A DNA stretch of 64,000 nucleotides from Megaustenia siamemsis (Eukaryota; Mollusca; Gastropoda; Stylommatophora; Ariophantidae), in contig JAVIAB010000092.1 of assembly GCA_032433765.1 (NCBI GenBank), positions 69,989,995 through 70,053,994 of the forward strand, read 5' to 3'. The position numbers and the translations under genes are program-made. Under the pieces are notes generated by a model. That model saw nothing but the letters and a program-made list of their open reading frames with translations, made no database searches and was not told the DNA's origin. Positions 24,004 through 37,260 of the stretch are shown piece by piece. Positions within the stretch are counted from its first letter, which is position 1. Each line of letters begins with the position of its first letter.

Positions 24004-24038
24004 GTTCTATTAGTATATATAATATATACTAATAGAAC
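24004..24038. other. Perfect palindrome, 17-bp arms
   Basis: Arms 24004-24020 (GTTCTATTAGTATATAT) and 24022-24038 are exact reverse complements around a single base. It lies at the 5' end of the LINE fragment. Confidence 0.9.
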
Positions 24039-24410
24039 CACTTTGTGTTTTTGTGTTACAATTCTGGTTTTCTCGAGATGACGTATTTTATGTTCTATCT
24101 GAAGTGATAGGAACATGTTTTGTACAAGTTATTCGTCCTGTGTCCCTACATTTACAGCTATCTTCCCCTTCAAAAAACATGTATCATGGATGATTCATTG
24201 TAGCCTGTGTCTTGTTGCAGAGCCTTACATTACTCAAAGTTATGACTAACTTCACTAAATTGTTTTCTTTATTTGTCTCAGTTCATATTTTGTGTATTTA
24301 ATTTCCAACAATTATTCATGTCAAGATTTGTGTTAAAATAATGGGTTCCACTTTATGACTAAACCCTCAAAATGTTTAAGGAAATCATATATCCAAGGGA
24401 TGCTGGTAGT
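24039..24410. other. Unassigned interval
   Basis: AT-rich, no gene or known repeat seen. Confidence 0.5.
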
Positions 24411-24752
24411 TTGTTTGATTCTACTGTTTGATTTCAATGTTTTACTTCTATTATTTGATTTAATTGTTTAATTCTATTGGTTTATTTCAATGTTTACTTC
24501 TATTATTTGATTTAATTGTTTAATTCTATTGGTTGTTTTCAATGTTTACTTCTATTCTTTGATTTAATTGTTTAATGCTATTGGTTTATTTCAATGTTTA
24601 CTTCTATTATTTGATTCTATTTTTGATTTAATTGTTTAATTCTATTGGTTGATTTCAATGTTTACTTCTATTATTTGATGCTATTGTTTGATCTCGTTGT
24701 TTAATTCTATTGGTTGATTTCAATGTTTACTTCTATTATTTGATTTAGTAGC
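24411..24752 (+). repeat. T-rich minisatellite truncated at duplication join
   Basis: Imperfect ~51-bp units built from TTCAATGTTTACTTCTATTA, TTTGATTTAATTG and TTTAATTCTATTGG. It ends at TTTGATTTAGTAGC, where satellite array 2 begins. The duplicate array continues ~460 bp further, to 45560. Confidence 0.9.
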
Positions 24753-25281
24753 CTCACAACCTCCGTATAGATGTCTCGAAAGCTCACAACCTCCGAATCA
24801 ATGTCACGAAAGTTCACAACCTCCGTATAGATGTCTCGAAAGTCACAACCTCCGTATAGATATCTCGAAAGTTCACAACCTCCGAATAAATGCCACGAAA
24901 GCTCACAACCTCCGTATAGATGTCTCGAAAGTCACAACCTCCGTATAGATGTCGCGACAGCTCACAATCTCCGTATACATGTCACGACAGCTCACAACCT
25001 CCGTATAGATGTCCCGAAAGCTCACAACCTCCATATAGATGTCACGACAGCTCACAACCAACGTATAGATGTCTCGAAAGCTCACAACCTCCGAATAAAT
25101 GTCACGAAAGTTCACAACCTCCGTATAGATGTCCCGAAAGCCACAACGTCTGTATAGATGTTACGAAAGCTCACAACCTCCGTATAGATGTCGCGACAGC
25201 TCACAATCTCCGTATAGATGTCGCGACAGCTCAAAACCTCCGTATAGATGTCCCGAAAGCTCACAACATCCGTATAGATGT

Positions 25282-25368
25282 CCAAAATATTCTGATAACG
25301 TCTGGCTGATTATGTGAAACGTAGACAGTCTCAATGTTTCATTTTCCAATGTTTTTCAGTATTCAGAT
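25282..25368 (+). repeat. Satellite spacer 7 (ATGTTTTTCAG version)
   Basis: Same segment as spacer 4. Its ATG opens the longest spacer-initiated plus-strand frame in the window (25334-26365, 343 codons). Confidence 0.9.
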
Positions 25369-27444
25369 CCGTATAGATGTCGCGACAGCTCACAACCTCC
25401 ATATAGATGTCGCGAAAACTCACAACCTCCTTATAGATGTCGCGACAGTTCACAACCTCTGTATAGATGTCGCAACAGCTCCCAACCTTCGTATAGATGT
25501 CGCGACAGCTCACAACCTCCGTATAGATGTCGTGACAGCTCACAACCTCAGTATAAATGTCGCGACAGCTCAAAACCTCCGTATAGATGCCATGACAGCT
25601 CACAACCTCCGTATAGATGTCGCGAAAGCTCACAAGCTCCGTACAGATGTCGCGACAGCTCACAACCTCCGTATAGATGTCCCGAAAGCTCAAAACCTCT
25701 GTATAGATGTCCCGAAAGCTCACAACATCCATATAGATGTCACGAAATCTCACAACCTCCGTATAGATGTCACGAAAGCTCACAACATCCGAATAGATGT
25801 CACTAAAGCTCACAACATCCGTATAGATGTCCCGAAAGCTCACAACATCCGTATAGATGTCACGAAAGCTCACAACATCCGTATAGATGTCCCGAAAGCT
25901 CACAACCTCCGTATAGATGTCACGAAAGCTCACAACATCCGTATAGATGTCACGAAAGCTCACAACATCCGTATAGATGTCCCGAAAGCTCACAACATCC
26001 GTATAGATGTCACGAAAGCTCACAACATCCGTATAGATGTCACGAAAGCTCACAACATCCGTATAGATGTCCCGAAAGCTCACAACCTCCGTATAGATGT
26101 CACGAAAGCTCACAACCACCGTATAGATGTCCCGAAAGCTCACAACCTCCGTATAGATGTCACGACAGCTCACAAACTCCGTATAGATGTCGCGACAGTT
26201 CACAACCTCCGTATAGATGTTACGACAGCTCACAACCTCCGTATAGATGTCCCGAAAGCTCACAACCTCCGTATAGATGTCGCGAAAGCTCACAACCTCC
26301 GTATAGATGTCGCCAAAGCTCACAACTTCCACATAGATGTCTCGAAAGTCACAACCTCCGTATAGATGTCACGACAGCTCACAACCTCCGTATGGATGTC
26401 TCGAAAGCTCACAACCTCCGAATAAATGTCACGAAAGTTCACAACCTCCGTATAGATGTCCCTAAAGCTCAAACCTTTGTATAGATGTCCCGAAAGCTCA
26501 CAACATCCATATAGATGTCACTAAAGCTCCCAACCTCCGTATAGATGACACGAAAACTCACAACCTCCATATAGATGTCGCGAAAGCTCACAACCTCCGT
26601 ATAGATGTCCCGAAAGCTCACAACATCCGTATATATGTCACGAAAGCTCACAACCTCCGTATAGATGTCCCAAAAGATCACAACCTCCGTATAGATGTCA
26701 CGACAGCTCACAACCTCCGTATAGATGTCGCGACCGCTCACAACCTCCGTATAGATGTCACGACAGCTCACAACCTCCGTATAGATGTCCCGAAAGCTCA
26801 CAACCTCCGTATAGATGTCTCGAAAGTCACAACGTCCGTATAGATGTCTCGAAAGCTCACAACCTCCGAATCAATGTCACGAAAGTTCACAACCTCCGTA
26901 TAGATGTCTCGAAAGTCACAACCTCCGTATAGATATCTCGAAAGTTCACAACCTCCGAATAAATGTCACGAAAGCTCACAACCTCCGTATAGATGTTTCG
27001 AAAGTCACAACCTCCGTATAGATGTCTCGAAAGCTTACAACCTCCGTATAAATGTCACGACAGATCACAACCTCCGTATAGATGTCTCGAAAGCTCACAA
27101 CCTCCGAATAAATGTCACGAAAGTTCACAACCTCCGTATAGATGTCCCGAAAGCTCGCAACCTCCGTATAGATATACCGAAAGCTCACAACCTCTGTATA
27201 GATGTCGCGACAGCTCACAATCTCCGTATAGATGTCACGAAAGCTCACAACCTCCGTATAGATGTCGCGACAGCTCACAATCTCCGCATACATGTCACGA
27301 CAGCTCACAACCTCCGTATAGATGTCGCGACAGCTCACAACCTCCGTATAGATATCGCGACAGCTCACAAGCTCCGAATAGATGTCGCGACAGCTCAAAC
27401 CTCCGTATAGATGTCACGAAAGCTCACAACATCCGTATAGATGT

Positions 27445-27531
27445 CCAAAATATTCTGATAACGTCTGGCTGATTATGTGAAACGTAGACAGTCTCAATGT
27501 TCCATTTTCCAATTATTTTCAGTATTCAGAT
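27445..27531 (+). repeat. Satellite spacer 8 (ATTATTTTCAG version)
   Basis: Counterpart of spacer 5, with GTTCCATTTTCC as in spacer 2. Its ATG opens a 243-codon frame, as after spacers 3 and 5. Confidence 0.9.
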
Positions 27532-29188
27532 CCGTATAGATGTCGCGACAGCTCACAACCTCCGTATAGATGTCGCGAAAGCTCACAACCTTCGTATAGA
27601 TGTCGCGACAGCTCACAACCTCTGTATAGATGTCGCAACAGCTCAACACCTCCGTATAGATGTCGCGACAGCTCCCAACCTCCGTATAGATGTCGTGACA
27701 GCTCACAACCTCAGTATAGATGTCGCGACAGCTCACAACCTCCGTATAGATGCCACGACAGCTCACAACCTCCGTATAGATGTCCCGAAAGCTCAAAACC
27801 TCTGTATAGATGTCCCGAAAGCTCACAACATCCATATAGATGTCACGAAAGCTCACAACCTCCGTATAGATGTCACGAAAACTCACAACCTCCATATAGA
27901 TGTCGCGAAAGCTCACAACCTCCGTATAGATGTCCCGAAAGCTCACAACATCCGTATAAATGTCACGAAAGCTCACAACCTCCGTATAGATGTCCCGAAA
28001 GCTCACAACCTCCGTATAGATGTCACGACAGCTCACAACCTCCGTATAGATGTCGCGAAAGCTCACAACCTCCGTATAGATGTTGCCAAAGCTCACAACC
28101 TCCGTATAGATGTCCCGAAAGCTCACAACCTCCGTATAGATGTCGCGAAAGCTCACAACCACCGTATAGATGTCGCCAAAGCTCACAATCTCCGTATAGA
28201 TGTCTCGAAAGTCACAACCTCCGTATAGATGTCACGACAGCTCACAACCTCCGTATAGATGTCTCGAAAGCTCACAACCTCCGTACAGATGTCACGAAAA
28301 CTCACAACCTCCATATAGATGTCGCGAAAGCTCACAACCTCCGTATAGATGTCCCGAAAGCTCACAACATCCGTATAGATGTCACGAAAGCTCACAACCT
28401 CTGTATAGATGTCCCAAAAGCTCACAACCTCCGTATAGATGTCACGACAGCTCACAACCTTCGTATAGATGTCGCGACAGCTCACAACCTCCGTATAGAT
28501 GTCATGACAGCTCACAACCTCCGTATAGATGTCCCGAAAGCTCACAACCTCCGTATAGATGTCGCGACAGCTCACAACCTCTGTATAGATGTCGGCGAAG
28601 CTCACAACCTCCGTATAGATGTCTCGAAAGTCACAACCTCCGAATAGATGTCACGACAGCTCACAACCTCCGTATAGATGTCTCGAAAGCTCACAACCTC
28701 CGAATCAATGTCACGAAAGTTCACAACCTCCGTATAGATGTCTCGAAAGTCACAACCTCCGTATAGATATCTCGAAAGTTCACAACCTCCGAATAAATGC
28801 CACGAAAGCTCACAACCTCCGTATAGATGTCTCGAAAGTCACAACCTCCGTATAGATGTCGCGACAGCTCACAATCTCCGTATACATGTCACGACAGCTC
28901 ACAACCTCCGTATAGATGTCCCGAAAGCTCACAACCTCCGTATAGATGTCACGACAGCTCACAACCTCTGTATAGATGTCTCGAAAGCTCACAACCTCCG
29001 AATAAATGTCACGAAAGTTCACAACCTCCGTATAGATGTCCCGAAAGCCACAACGTCTGTATAGATGTTACGAAAGCTCACAACCTCCGTATAGATGTCG
29101 CGACAGCTCACAATCTCCGTATAGATGTCGCGACAGCTCAAAACCTCCGTATAGATGTCCCGAAAGCTCACAACATCCGTATAGATGT

Positions 29189-29275
29189 CCAAAATATTCT
29201 GATAACGTCTGGCTGATTATGTGAAACGTAGACAGTCTCAATGTTTCATTTTCCAATGTTTTTCAGTATTCAGAT
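29189..29275 (+). repeat. Satellite spacer 9 (ATGTTTTTCAG version)
   Basis: Counterpart of spacer 6. It is the last spacer in array 2. Confidence 0.9.
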
Positions 29276-32200
29276 CCGTATAGATGTCGCGACAGCTCAC
29301 AACCTCCATATAGATGTCGCGAAAACTCACAACCTCCTTATAGATGTCGCGACAGTTCACAACCTCTGTATAGATGTCGCAACAGCTCCCAACCTTCGTA
29401 TAGATGTCGCGACAGCTCACAACCTCCGTATAGATGTCGTGACAGCTCACAACCTCAGTATAGATGTCGCGACAGCACACAACCTCCGTATAGATGCAAC
29501 GACAGCTCACAACCTCCGTATAGATGTCGCGACAGCTCACAAGCTCCGTACAGATGTCGCGACAGCTCACAACCTCCGTATAGATGTCCCGAAAGCTCAA
29601 AACCTCTGTGTAGATGTCTCGAAAGCTCACAACATCCATATAGATGTCACGAAAGCTCACAACCTCCGTATAGATGTCACGAAAACTCACAACCTCCATA
29701 TAGATGTCGCGAAAGCTCACAACCTCCGTATAGATGTCCCGAAAGCTCACAACATCCGTATAGATGTCACGAAAGCTCACAACCTCCGTATAGATGTCCC
29801 GAAAGCTCACAACCTCCGTATAGATGCCACGACAGCTCACAACCTCCGTATAGATGTCGCGAAAGCTCACAACCTCCGTATAGATGTCGCCAAAGCTCAC
29901 AACCTCCGTATAGATGTCTCGAAAGTCACAACCTCCGTATAGATGTCGCGAAAGCTCACAACCTCTGTATAGATGTCGCCAAAGCTCACAACCTCCGGAT
30001 AGATGTCTCGAAAGTCACAACCTCCGTATAGATGTCACGACAGCTCACAACCTCCGTCTAGATGTCTCGAAAGCTCACAACCTCCGAATAAATGTCACGA
30101 AAGTTCACAACCTCCGTATAGATGTCGCGACAGCTCACAACCTCCGTATAGATGTCCCGAAAGCTCACAACCTCTGTATAGATGTTACGAAAGCTCACAA
30201 CCTCCGTATAGATGTCGCGACAGCTCACAACCTCCGTATAGATGTCGCGACAGCTCCTAACCTCCGTATAGATATCGCGACAGCTCACAAGCTCCGTATA
30301 GATGTCGCGACAGCTCAAAACCTCCGTATAGATGTTGCGAAAGCTCACAACATCCGTATAGATGTCACGAAAGCTCACAACCTCCGTATAGATGCCACGA
30401 AAGCTCACAACCTCCGTATAGATGTCACGAAAGCTCACAACCTCCGTATAGATGTCACGAAAGCTCACAACCTCCGTATAAATGTAACGAAAGCTCACAA
30501 CCACCGTATAGATGTCCCAAAAGCTCACAACCTCCGTATAGATGTACCGAAAGCTCACAACATCCGTATAGATGTACCGAAAGCTCACAACCTCCGTATA
30601 GATGTCCCGAAAGTTCACAAACTCTGTATAAATGTCACGAAAGCACACAACCTCCGTATAGATGTCCCGAAAGCTCACAAGCTCCGTATAGATGTCCCGA
30701 AAGCTCACAACCTCTGTATAGATGTTACGAAAGCTTACAACCTCCGTATAGATGTCGCGACAGCTCACAACCTCGGTATAGATGTCGTGACAGCTCACAA
30801 CCTCAGTGTAAATGTCGGACAGCTCACAACCTCCGTATAGATGCCACGACAGCTCACAACCTCCGTATAGATGTCGCGACAGCTCACAACCTCCGTATAG
30901 ATGTCCCGAAAGCTCAAAACCTCTGTATAGATGTCCCGAAAGCTCACAACATCCATATAGATGTCACGAAAGCTCACAACCTCCGTATAGATGTACCGAA
31001 AGCTCACAACATCCGTATAGATGTCACGAAAGCTCACAACATCCGTATAGATGTCCCGAAAGCTCACAACCTCCGTATAGATGTCACGAAAGCTCACAAC
31101 ATCCGAATAGATGTCACTAAAGCTCACAACATCCGTATAGATGTCCCGAAAGCTCACAACATCCGTATAGATGTCACGAAAGCTCACAACATCCGTATAG
31201 ATGTCACGAAAGCTCACAACATCCGTATAGATGTCCCGAAAGCTCACAACCTCCGTATAGATGTCACGAAAGCTCACAACCTCCGTATAGATGTCCCGAA
31301 AGCTCACAACCTCCGTATAGATCACGAAAGCTCACTCCGTATAGATGTCACGACAGCTCACAACTTCCGTATAGATGTCGCGACAGCTCACAACCTCCGT
31401 ATAGATGTCCCGAAAGCTCACAACCTCCGTATAGATGTCGCGAAAGCTCACAACCTCCGTATAGATGTCGCCAAAGCTCACAACCTCCGCATAGATGTCT
31501 CGAAAGTCACAACCTCCGTATGGATGTCTCGAAAGCTCACAACCTCCGAATAGATGTCACGAAAGTTCACAACCTCCGTATAGATGTCCCGAAAGCTCAA
31601 AACCTCTGTATAGATGTCCCGAAAGCTCACAACATCCATATAGATGTCACGAAAGCTCACAACCTCCGTATAGATGTCACGAAAACTCACAACCTCCATA
31701 TAGATGTCGCGAAAGCTCACAACCTCCGTATAGATGTCCCGAAAGCTCACAACATCCGTATAGATGTCACGAAAGCTCACAACCTCCGTATAGATGTCCC
31801 AAAAGCTCACAACCTCCGTATAGATGTTACGACAGCTCACAACCTCAGTATAGATGTCGCGACAGCTCAAAACCTCCGTATAGATGTTGCGAAAGCTCAC
31901 AACATCCGTATAGATGTCACGAAAGCTCACAACCTCCGTATAGATGCCACGAAAGCTCACAACCTCCGTATAGATGTCACGAAAGCTCACAACCTCCGTA
32001 TAGATGTCACGAAAGCTCACAACCTCCGTATAATGTAACGAATGCTCACAACCACCGTATAGATGTCCCAAAAGCTCACAACCTCCGTATAGATGTACCG
32101 AAAGCTCACAACATCCGTATAGATGTACCAAAAGCTCACAACCTCCGTATAGATGTTACGACAGCTCACAACCTCCGTATAGATGTCGCGACAGCTCAAA

Positions 32201-33530
32201 CCTCCGTATAGATGTTGCGAAAGCTCACAACATCCGTATAGATGTCACGAAAGCTCACAACCTCCGTATAGATGCCACGAAAGCTCACAACCTCCGTATA
32301 GATGTCACGAAAGCTCACAACCTCCGTATAGATGTCACGAAAGCTCACAACCTCCGTATAAATGTAACGAATGCTCACAACCACCGTATAGATGTCCCAA
32401 AAGCTCACAACCTCCGTATAGATGTACCGAAAGCTCACAACATCCGTATAGATGTACCGAAAGCTCACAACCTCCGTATAGATGTCCCGAAAGTTCACAA
32501 ACTCTGTATAAATGTCACGAAAGCACACAACCTCCGTATAGATGTCCCGAAAGCTCACAAGCTCCGTATAGATGTCCCGAAAGCTCACAACCTCTGTATA
32601 GATGTTACGAAAACTTACATCCTCCGTATAGATGTCGCGACAGCTCACAACCTCCGTATAGATGTCGCGACAGCTCAAAACCTCCGTATAGATGTTGCGA
32701 CAGCTCACAACCTCCGTATAGATGCAACGACAGCTCACAACCTCCGTATAGATGTCGCGACAGCTCACAACCTCCGTATAGATGTCGCGACAGCTCACAA
32801 CCTCCGTATAGATGTCGCGACAGCTCACAAGCTCCGTATAGATGTCGCGACAGCTCAAAACCTCCGTATAGATGTCCCGAAAGCTCACAACATCTGTATA
32901 GATGTCCCGAAAGCTCACAACCTCCGTATAAATGTCACGAAAGCTCACAACCTCCGTATAGATGTCACGAAAGCTCACAACATCCGTATAAATGTCTCGA
33001 AAGCTCACAACATCCGTATAGATGTCCCAAAAGCTCACAACCTCCGTATAGATGTACCGAAAGCTCACAACATCCGTATAGATGTACCGAAAGCTCACAA
33101 CCTCCGCATAGATGTCCCGAAAGCTCACAACATCCGTATAGATGTCACGACAGCTCACAACCTCCGTATAGATGCCACGACAGCTCACAACCTCCGTATA
33201 GATGTCTCGAAAGCTCACAACCTCCGTATAGATGTCACGACAGCTCACAACCTCCGTATAGATGTCTCGAAAGCTCACAACCTCAGTATAGATGTCACGA
33301 AATCTCACAACCTCCGTATAGATGATCCGAAAGCTCACAACCTCCGTATAGATGTCCCGAAAGCTCACAACCTCCGTATAGATGTCCCGAAAGCTCAAAA
33401 CCTCAGTATAGATGTCTCGAAAGCTCACAACCTCCGTATAGATGTACCGAAAGCTCACAACCTCCACACATATGTTTAGTTTTAGTGTTGTCTGTAATAG
33501 GTTTACATCCAGTTAGACTGACATTGGGCT

Positions 33531-33806
33531 AAGACGCCGTTCAGCAACAGAGCTGGTAGTTGTCAGCAAAACATAACTGATGGCTTTCGCGAGGATCGGC
33601 GTGAAAGAACAATCCATATGCTACTCCACTTCTTTGTGGTGTCTCTAGAAACAGAATAATCGGTCTGGTCTGGAAATGTTGACGGAGATCGAGAGGGAAT
33701 GCAACCAAGTACTCAAGGATCCCGTACTGAAATAGAATGCGTTTGACCGAATTGCGCAAATATCAAAGTTGCACTGAAAACCATAAAACAGTGCATCCAC
33801 GTCTAC
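33531..33806 (+). repeat. Family A element, 5' part (duplicate of 13205)
   Basis: Same interrupted family A copy as in the first segment; no informative difference seen. Confidence 0.75.
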
Positions 33807-34732
33807 TTAACTCTTTCTGTGCGGAAGCTTTTTATCATTGCAGCGGAAGAGATTTTAGAGATAACATTTTTCATGGTTTTAAGAACCAGTCTACTTATTT
33901 ATATTTGTCTCACATATAACACATAACATAAATGAATTTAAATATTTGGGAACTTTGTTAACCTCAGACGGAAGATGCACAAAAGAGGTGAGATGTAGAA
34001 TGGCTCAGGCAAAAGCAGTTTTCCAAACAACAACAAAAATGAGGAAAATACTATGCAATCCATTTTTGACAATAGAAATAAGAAAAAGAGTTCTTAAATG
34101 TTACGTAGAACCAGTCGTAACATACGGTTGCGAGTCATGGACAATAGGACAACAGACAAGAAAATCACTGGAGTTTGTAGAAATGTTGTTTTACAGAAGA
34201 ATGTTGAGAATACCATGGACAGCTAAGAAGAGTAATGAGGAGGTTCTGAGAGAGGTCAAAGCAAAAAGAGAGCTAATTTCCAATATTAGGAAGAGACAAT
34301 CATCATTTTTTGGCCATGTAATGAGAAGAGAACAACTTGAATATATTGTAACAACTGGAAAAATTGAGGGACGAAGAGATAGAGGGAAGCAAAGAGAAAA
34401 AAATAACAGACAGCTTAAGAGAATGGCTTGGCAGAAGGTCAACAACAGAAATGATAAATAGCTGCCGAGATTGAAAGTTGTGGAGAGACATGATCACCTA
34501 CGCCACTAGGCCCGGCACTTGATGAACATATAACATATTATATATGAATTTTTAGATAATTAAACAAGGTATTAGATTTCATCAATAGCAAGATGATACA
34601 AGACATGTAGAAAGAATATGGTTTGATGACGGCTCACACTAATCATATTGTGAGTGACGCACTGTGCGGCGAAACGTACGCGGCTGAAATTGGCATGACG
34701 CACAGTGCGGCGAAATGTACGGAAAGAGTTAA
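33807..34732 (+). mobile_element. TTAA-flanked MITE (duplicate of 13481)
   Basis: TTAA at 33807-33810 and 34729-34732, with the same ends and subterminal repeats as in copy 1. Confidence 0.75.
33930..34524 (+). pseudogene. RTE-type LINE 3' fragment (duplicate of 13604)
   Basis: The better-preserved version. One frame runs from FKYLGTLLTSDGRC through VTYGCESWTIG, WTAKKSNEEVLREVKAKREL, FFGHVMRREQLEYIVTTGKI and GRRDRGKQREK before an A-run frameshift near 34405. It contains GA at both sites where copy 1 lacks it. The 3' target-site duplication (34525-34536) has one C-to-T change relative to the 5' one (33918-33929). Confidence 0.87.
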
Positions 34733-34800
34733 TGTCATTTTATAGACAAATGACGACGTGGCCCCAATACTCCTTTAGTTATCGGGTGAACACAAACATT
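34733..34800 (+). repeat. Family A element, 3' part (duplicate of 14403)
   Basis: Same as copy 1 with one extra C (GGCCCCAATA). Confidence 0.7.
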
Positions 34801-35077
34801 TATTTAGACTGGCAAAAACTAGTAGGGCTGAACCCATCTGAGATCCTTACATCTCTTAACACTTCCTCTAAGTGTCTATCGTAGTTGGCCTATCTTTTCA
34901 TCCCCCCTCCCCCTTTTCTTATAATCGGAGTGCTACTTTTTTTTATCCTTATTTCATTTATTCTGATCACATGGCCAACATGATGCGACCTTCTTTTTTT
35001 AATTTATAGATTTATAGCCTGTTGGTTACATAGCCATTACTCTTATTTATGCCCTAGTCTACTCACACATTGGGGAC

Positions 35078-35458
35078 CTCATCAAGTACCGGGCCAAGTG
35101 GCGTAGGTGATCATGTCTCTCCACAACTTTCGATCTCGGCAGCTATTTATCATTTCTGTTGTTGACCCTCTGCCAAGCCATTCTCTTAAGCTGTCTGTTA
35201 TTTTTTTCTCTTTGCTTCCCTCTATGTCTTCGTCCCTCAATTTTTCCAGTTGTTACAATATATTCCAGTTGTTCTCTTCTCATTACATGGCCCAAAAAAT
35301 GATGATTGTTTCTTCCTAACATTGGAAATTAGCTCTCTTTTTGCTTTGACCTCTTTCAGAACATCTTCATTACTCTTCTTAGCTGTCCATGGTACTCTCA
35401 ACATTCTTCTGTAAAACCACATTTCTACAGACTCCAGTGATTTTTTTGTCTGTTTATC
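35078..35458 (-). pseudogene. RTE-type LINE 3' fragment (duplicate of 14748)
   Basis: Same minus-strand fragment. Compared with copy 1 it keeps ACCGGGCC, CTCGGCAGC and CTTCCCTC, each one base longer. Confidence 0.8.
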
Positions 35459-35894
35459 CTATTCACATATAATACAAATGGTTTAAAAGGTGCACTCACT
35501 TGCATTTCCCAATGGGAATGAACTGAAATGCGTGTTGTAGATGGACCACCTTGTACGTCTGTCCTCGTATTGTTACATTAGGTGGGGTTACGTACTCCAT
35601 TTCCCTGAGAAATATTACATTATTTTTATAAGCAACAGACACATCTTAACATCAGGAATTAGAGCTTAATTCATCAAGATTATAAAATGTGATTTCAGTG
35701 TTACACATTGTATTTTAACAGATTCGCTCTTCACAGCAAGAAAAGTGACTCTTACACGGATAAAGACAAATTTAGTGGGTTTGTGTTTACCTGTCTGGGT
35801 TGAATAAACACACCTGGAAGACAATAGTTTGCTTAGTTTGTGTTATATAGTGACTGTTATCTACCTACAATATACGAGGGGGCGCATATCTAAC

Positions 35895-36636
35895 AACTGA
35901 GTTGGGTGTTGTCAGCTTACAACAGAGATGAGTGCGATCAGTGACATACAACAGAGATAAGTGCGATCAGTGACATACAACAGAGATGAGTGCGATCAGT
36001 GACATACAACAGAGATAAGTGCGATCAGTGACATACAACAGAGATGAGTGCGATCAGTGACATACAACAGAGATAAGTGCGATCAGCGACATACAACAGA
36101 GATGAGTGCGATCAGTGACATACAACAGAGATAAGTGCGATCAGCTACATACAACAGAGATAAGTGCGATCAGTGACATACAACAGAGATAAGTGCGATC
36201 AGTGACATACAACAGAGATGAGTGCGATCAGTGACATACAACAGAGAAAAGTGCGATCAGCTACATACAACAGAGATAAGTGCGATCAGTGACATACAAC
36301 AGAGATAAGTGCGATCAGCTACATACAACTGAATACATGCGTCAGGATAGGAGAGCAACAGAACTAACGATTACCCTACCTAATCCACCTCCCAGCGGTG
36401 CTCCTGGTAGAAGACTATTCAGTCTGACAGAGAGTGTAGGGATCAAAGAGGAAAGGCAACCCGGTATTCAAAATAGCGTTCTGAAATCGGATTTGTTGGG
36501 CCAAAAAGACGAATATCAGAACCTTAGTTGCAAACCGTAACACAGCGCATCTACGCCAACTTAACGTCTTTTTAAGGGCGGATGATGAAGAATGTTATTG
36601 ATTCCTTTAGTAGTCGTCGGGTGCACTCCAGGAAAA
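35895..36636 (+). repeat. Family A element with 29-bp expansion (duplicate)
   Basis: Same element as 15560-16305, including the tandem array at about 35912-36325 with the same order of unit sub-types. The expansion therefore predates the segmental duplication. Confidence 0.8.
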
Positions 36637-37073
36637 AAAGATTATGCGAGAAATAATACATATTTCTAACTGACACATACTCTATGAGAAATAACATATT
36701 ATTTGAAAAGTTCTTTTCCTTTTTAACCAAGGATTTTTGTTGCTGTAGGTTTTAGCATCTCTGCTTCCAATTTCAATTTTGGGAAAATATGGTTCTGTTG
36801 ATATGGATTTGAGTATTTACTTCCGTGTGGCTGACAAAGCGCATTCTTGTATTTCTAATCTTTGTAATGTTTCGTTTCCTCTCTTCTTACCCTGCTACGT
36901 TCATCATGAACAACTGTAGCCATCCACTGAGTCACAAAAATTCATCAGTAAAAACGGAACTTTTATCAAATTCGCTAATAAAATAAATGTAAGTATGCAG
37001 AGTTTTGATGAAAGAAAGATACCGAGGAAGGGAACCAAGTACATCTGAATTATTAATATCAGATCAACGGCGC

Positions 37074-37190
37074 GAAGCACTTAAACTGAGAGAAACCAGC
37101 GAAGCAGCTGACTGGTCGTCAGCGAACCAGAGCTGACTAGCACCCTTTTCTACTTCCGCAGGGTGGTCCTGAGAACAGCTTATCCTAGCT
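37074..37190 (+). repeat. Partial family A-like fragment (duplicate)
   Basis: Duplicate of 16736-16850. Confidence 0.4.
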
Positions 37191-37260
37191 GGCCAAATTA
37201 ATAGGTATCAAGTATCGTTTTTATGTAGCGTCAGTCTTAACATACAAAGCATATATTAAT

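Larger units (their letters stand above)
13141..24752 (+). repeat. Single-copy part of 20.3-kb tandem duplication, copy 1
   Basis: This segment recurs at 33467-45099 with a constant offset of 20326 bp at its left end and 20347 bp at its right end. Differences are mostly 1-2 bp indels in homopolymers, with this copy more often the shorter one, plus a small divergent patch near 15275-15290. It ends abruptly inside a T-rich minisatellite, where TTTGATTTAGTAGC is joined to CTCACAACCTCCG of the second satellite array. The content is a mosaic of dead transposons annotated separately. Confidence 0.95.
24753..33466. repeat. 30-bp satellite array 2
   Basis: Same 30-bp satellite as array 1. Colinear blocks can be followed: spacer at 25282 with spacer at 5636, spacer at 27445 with 7471, spacer at 29189 with 8914, and the right ends 33466 with 13140. 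Differences in block length are multiples of about 30 bp. The block 25760-26140 carries many extra CACGAAA/CCCGAAA units with ACATCCG that are absent from the corresponding part of array 1 but match array 1 at 10750-11090. Confidence 0.96.

Noticed and set aside
1..33466. Tyrosine-signalling motif (DIYTEVV resembles YxxV immune-receptor motifs) in the minus-strand repeat
   Set aside because: A three-residue pattern in an unproven translation is too little; no membrane or signal sequence accompanies it.
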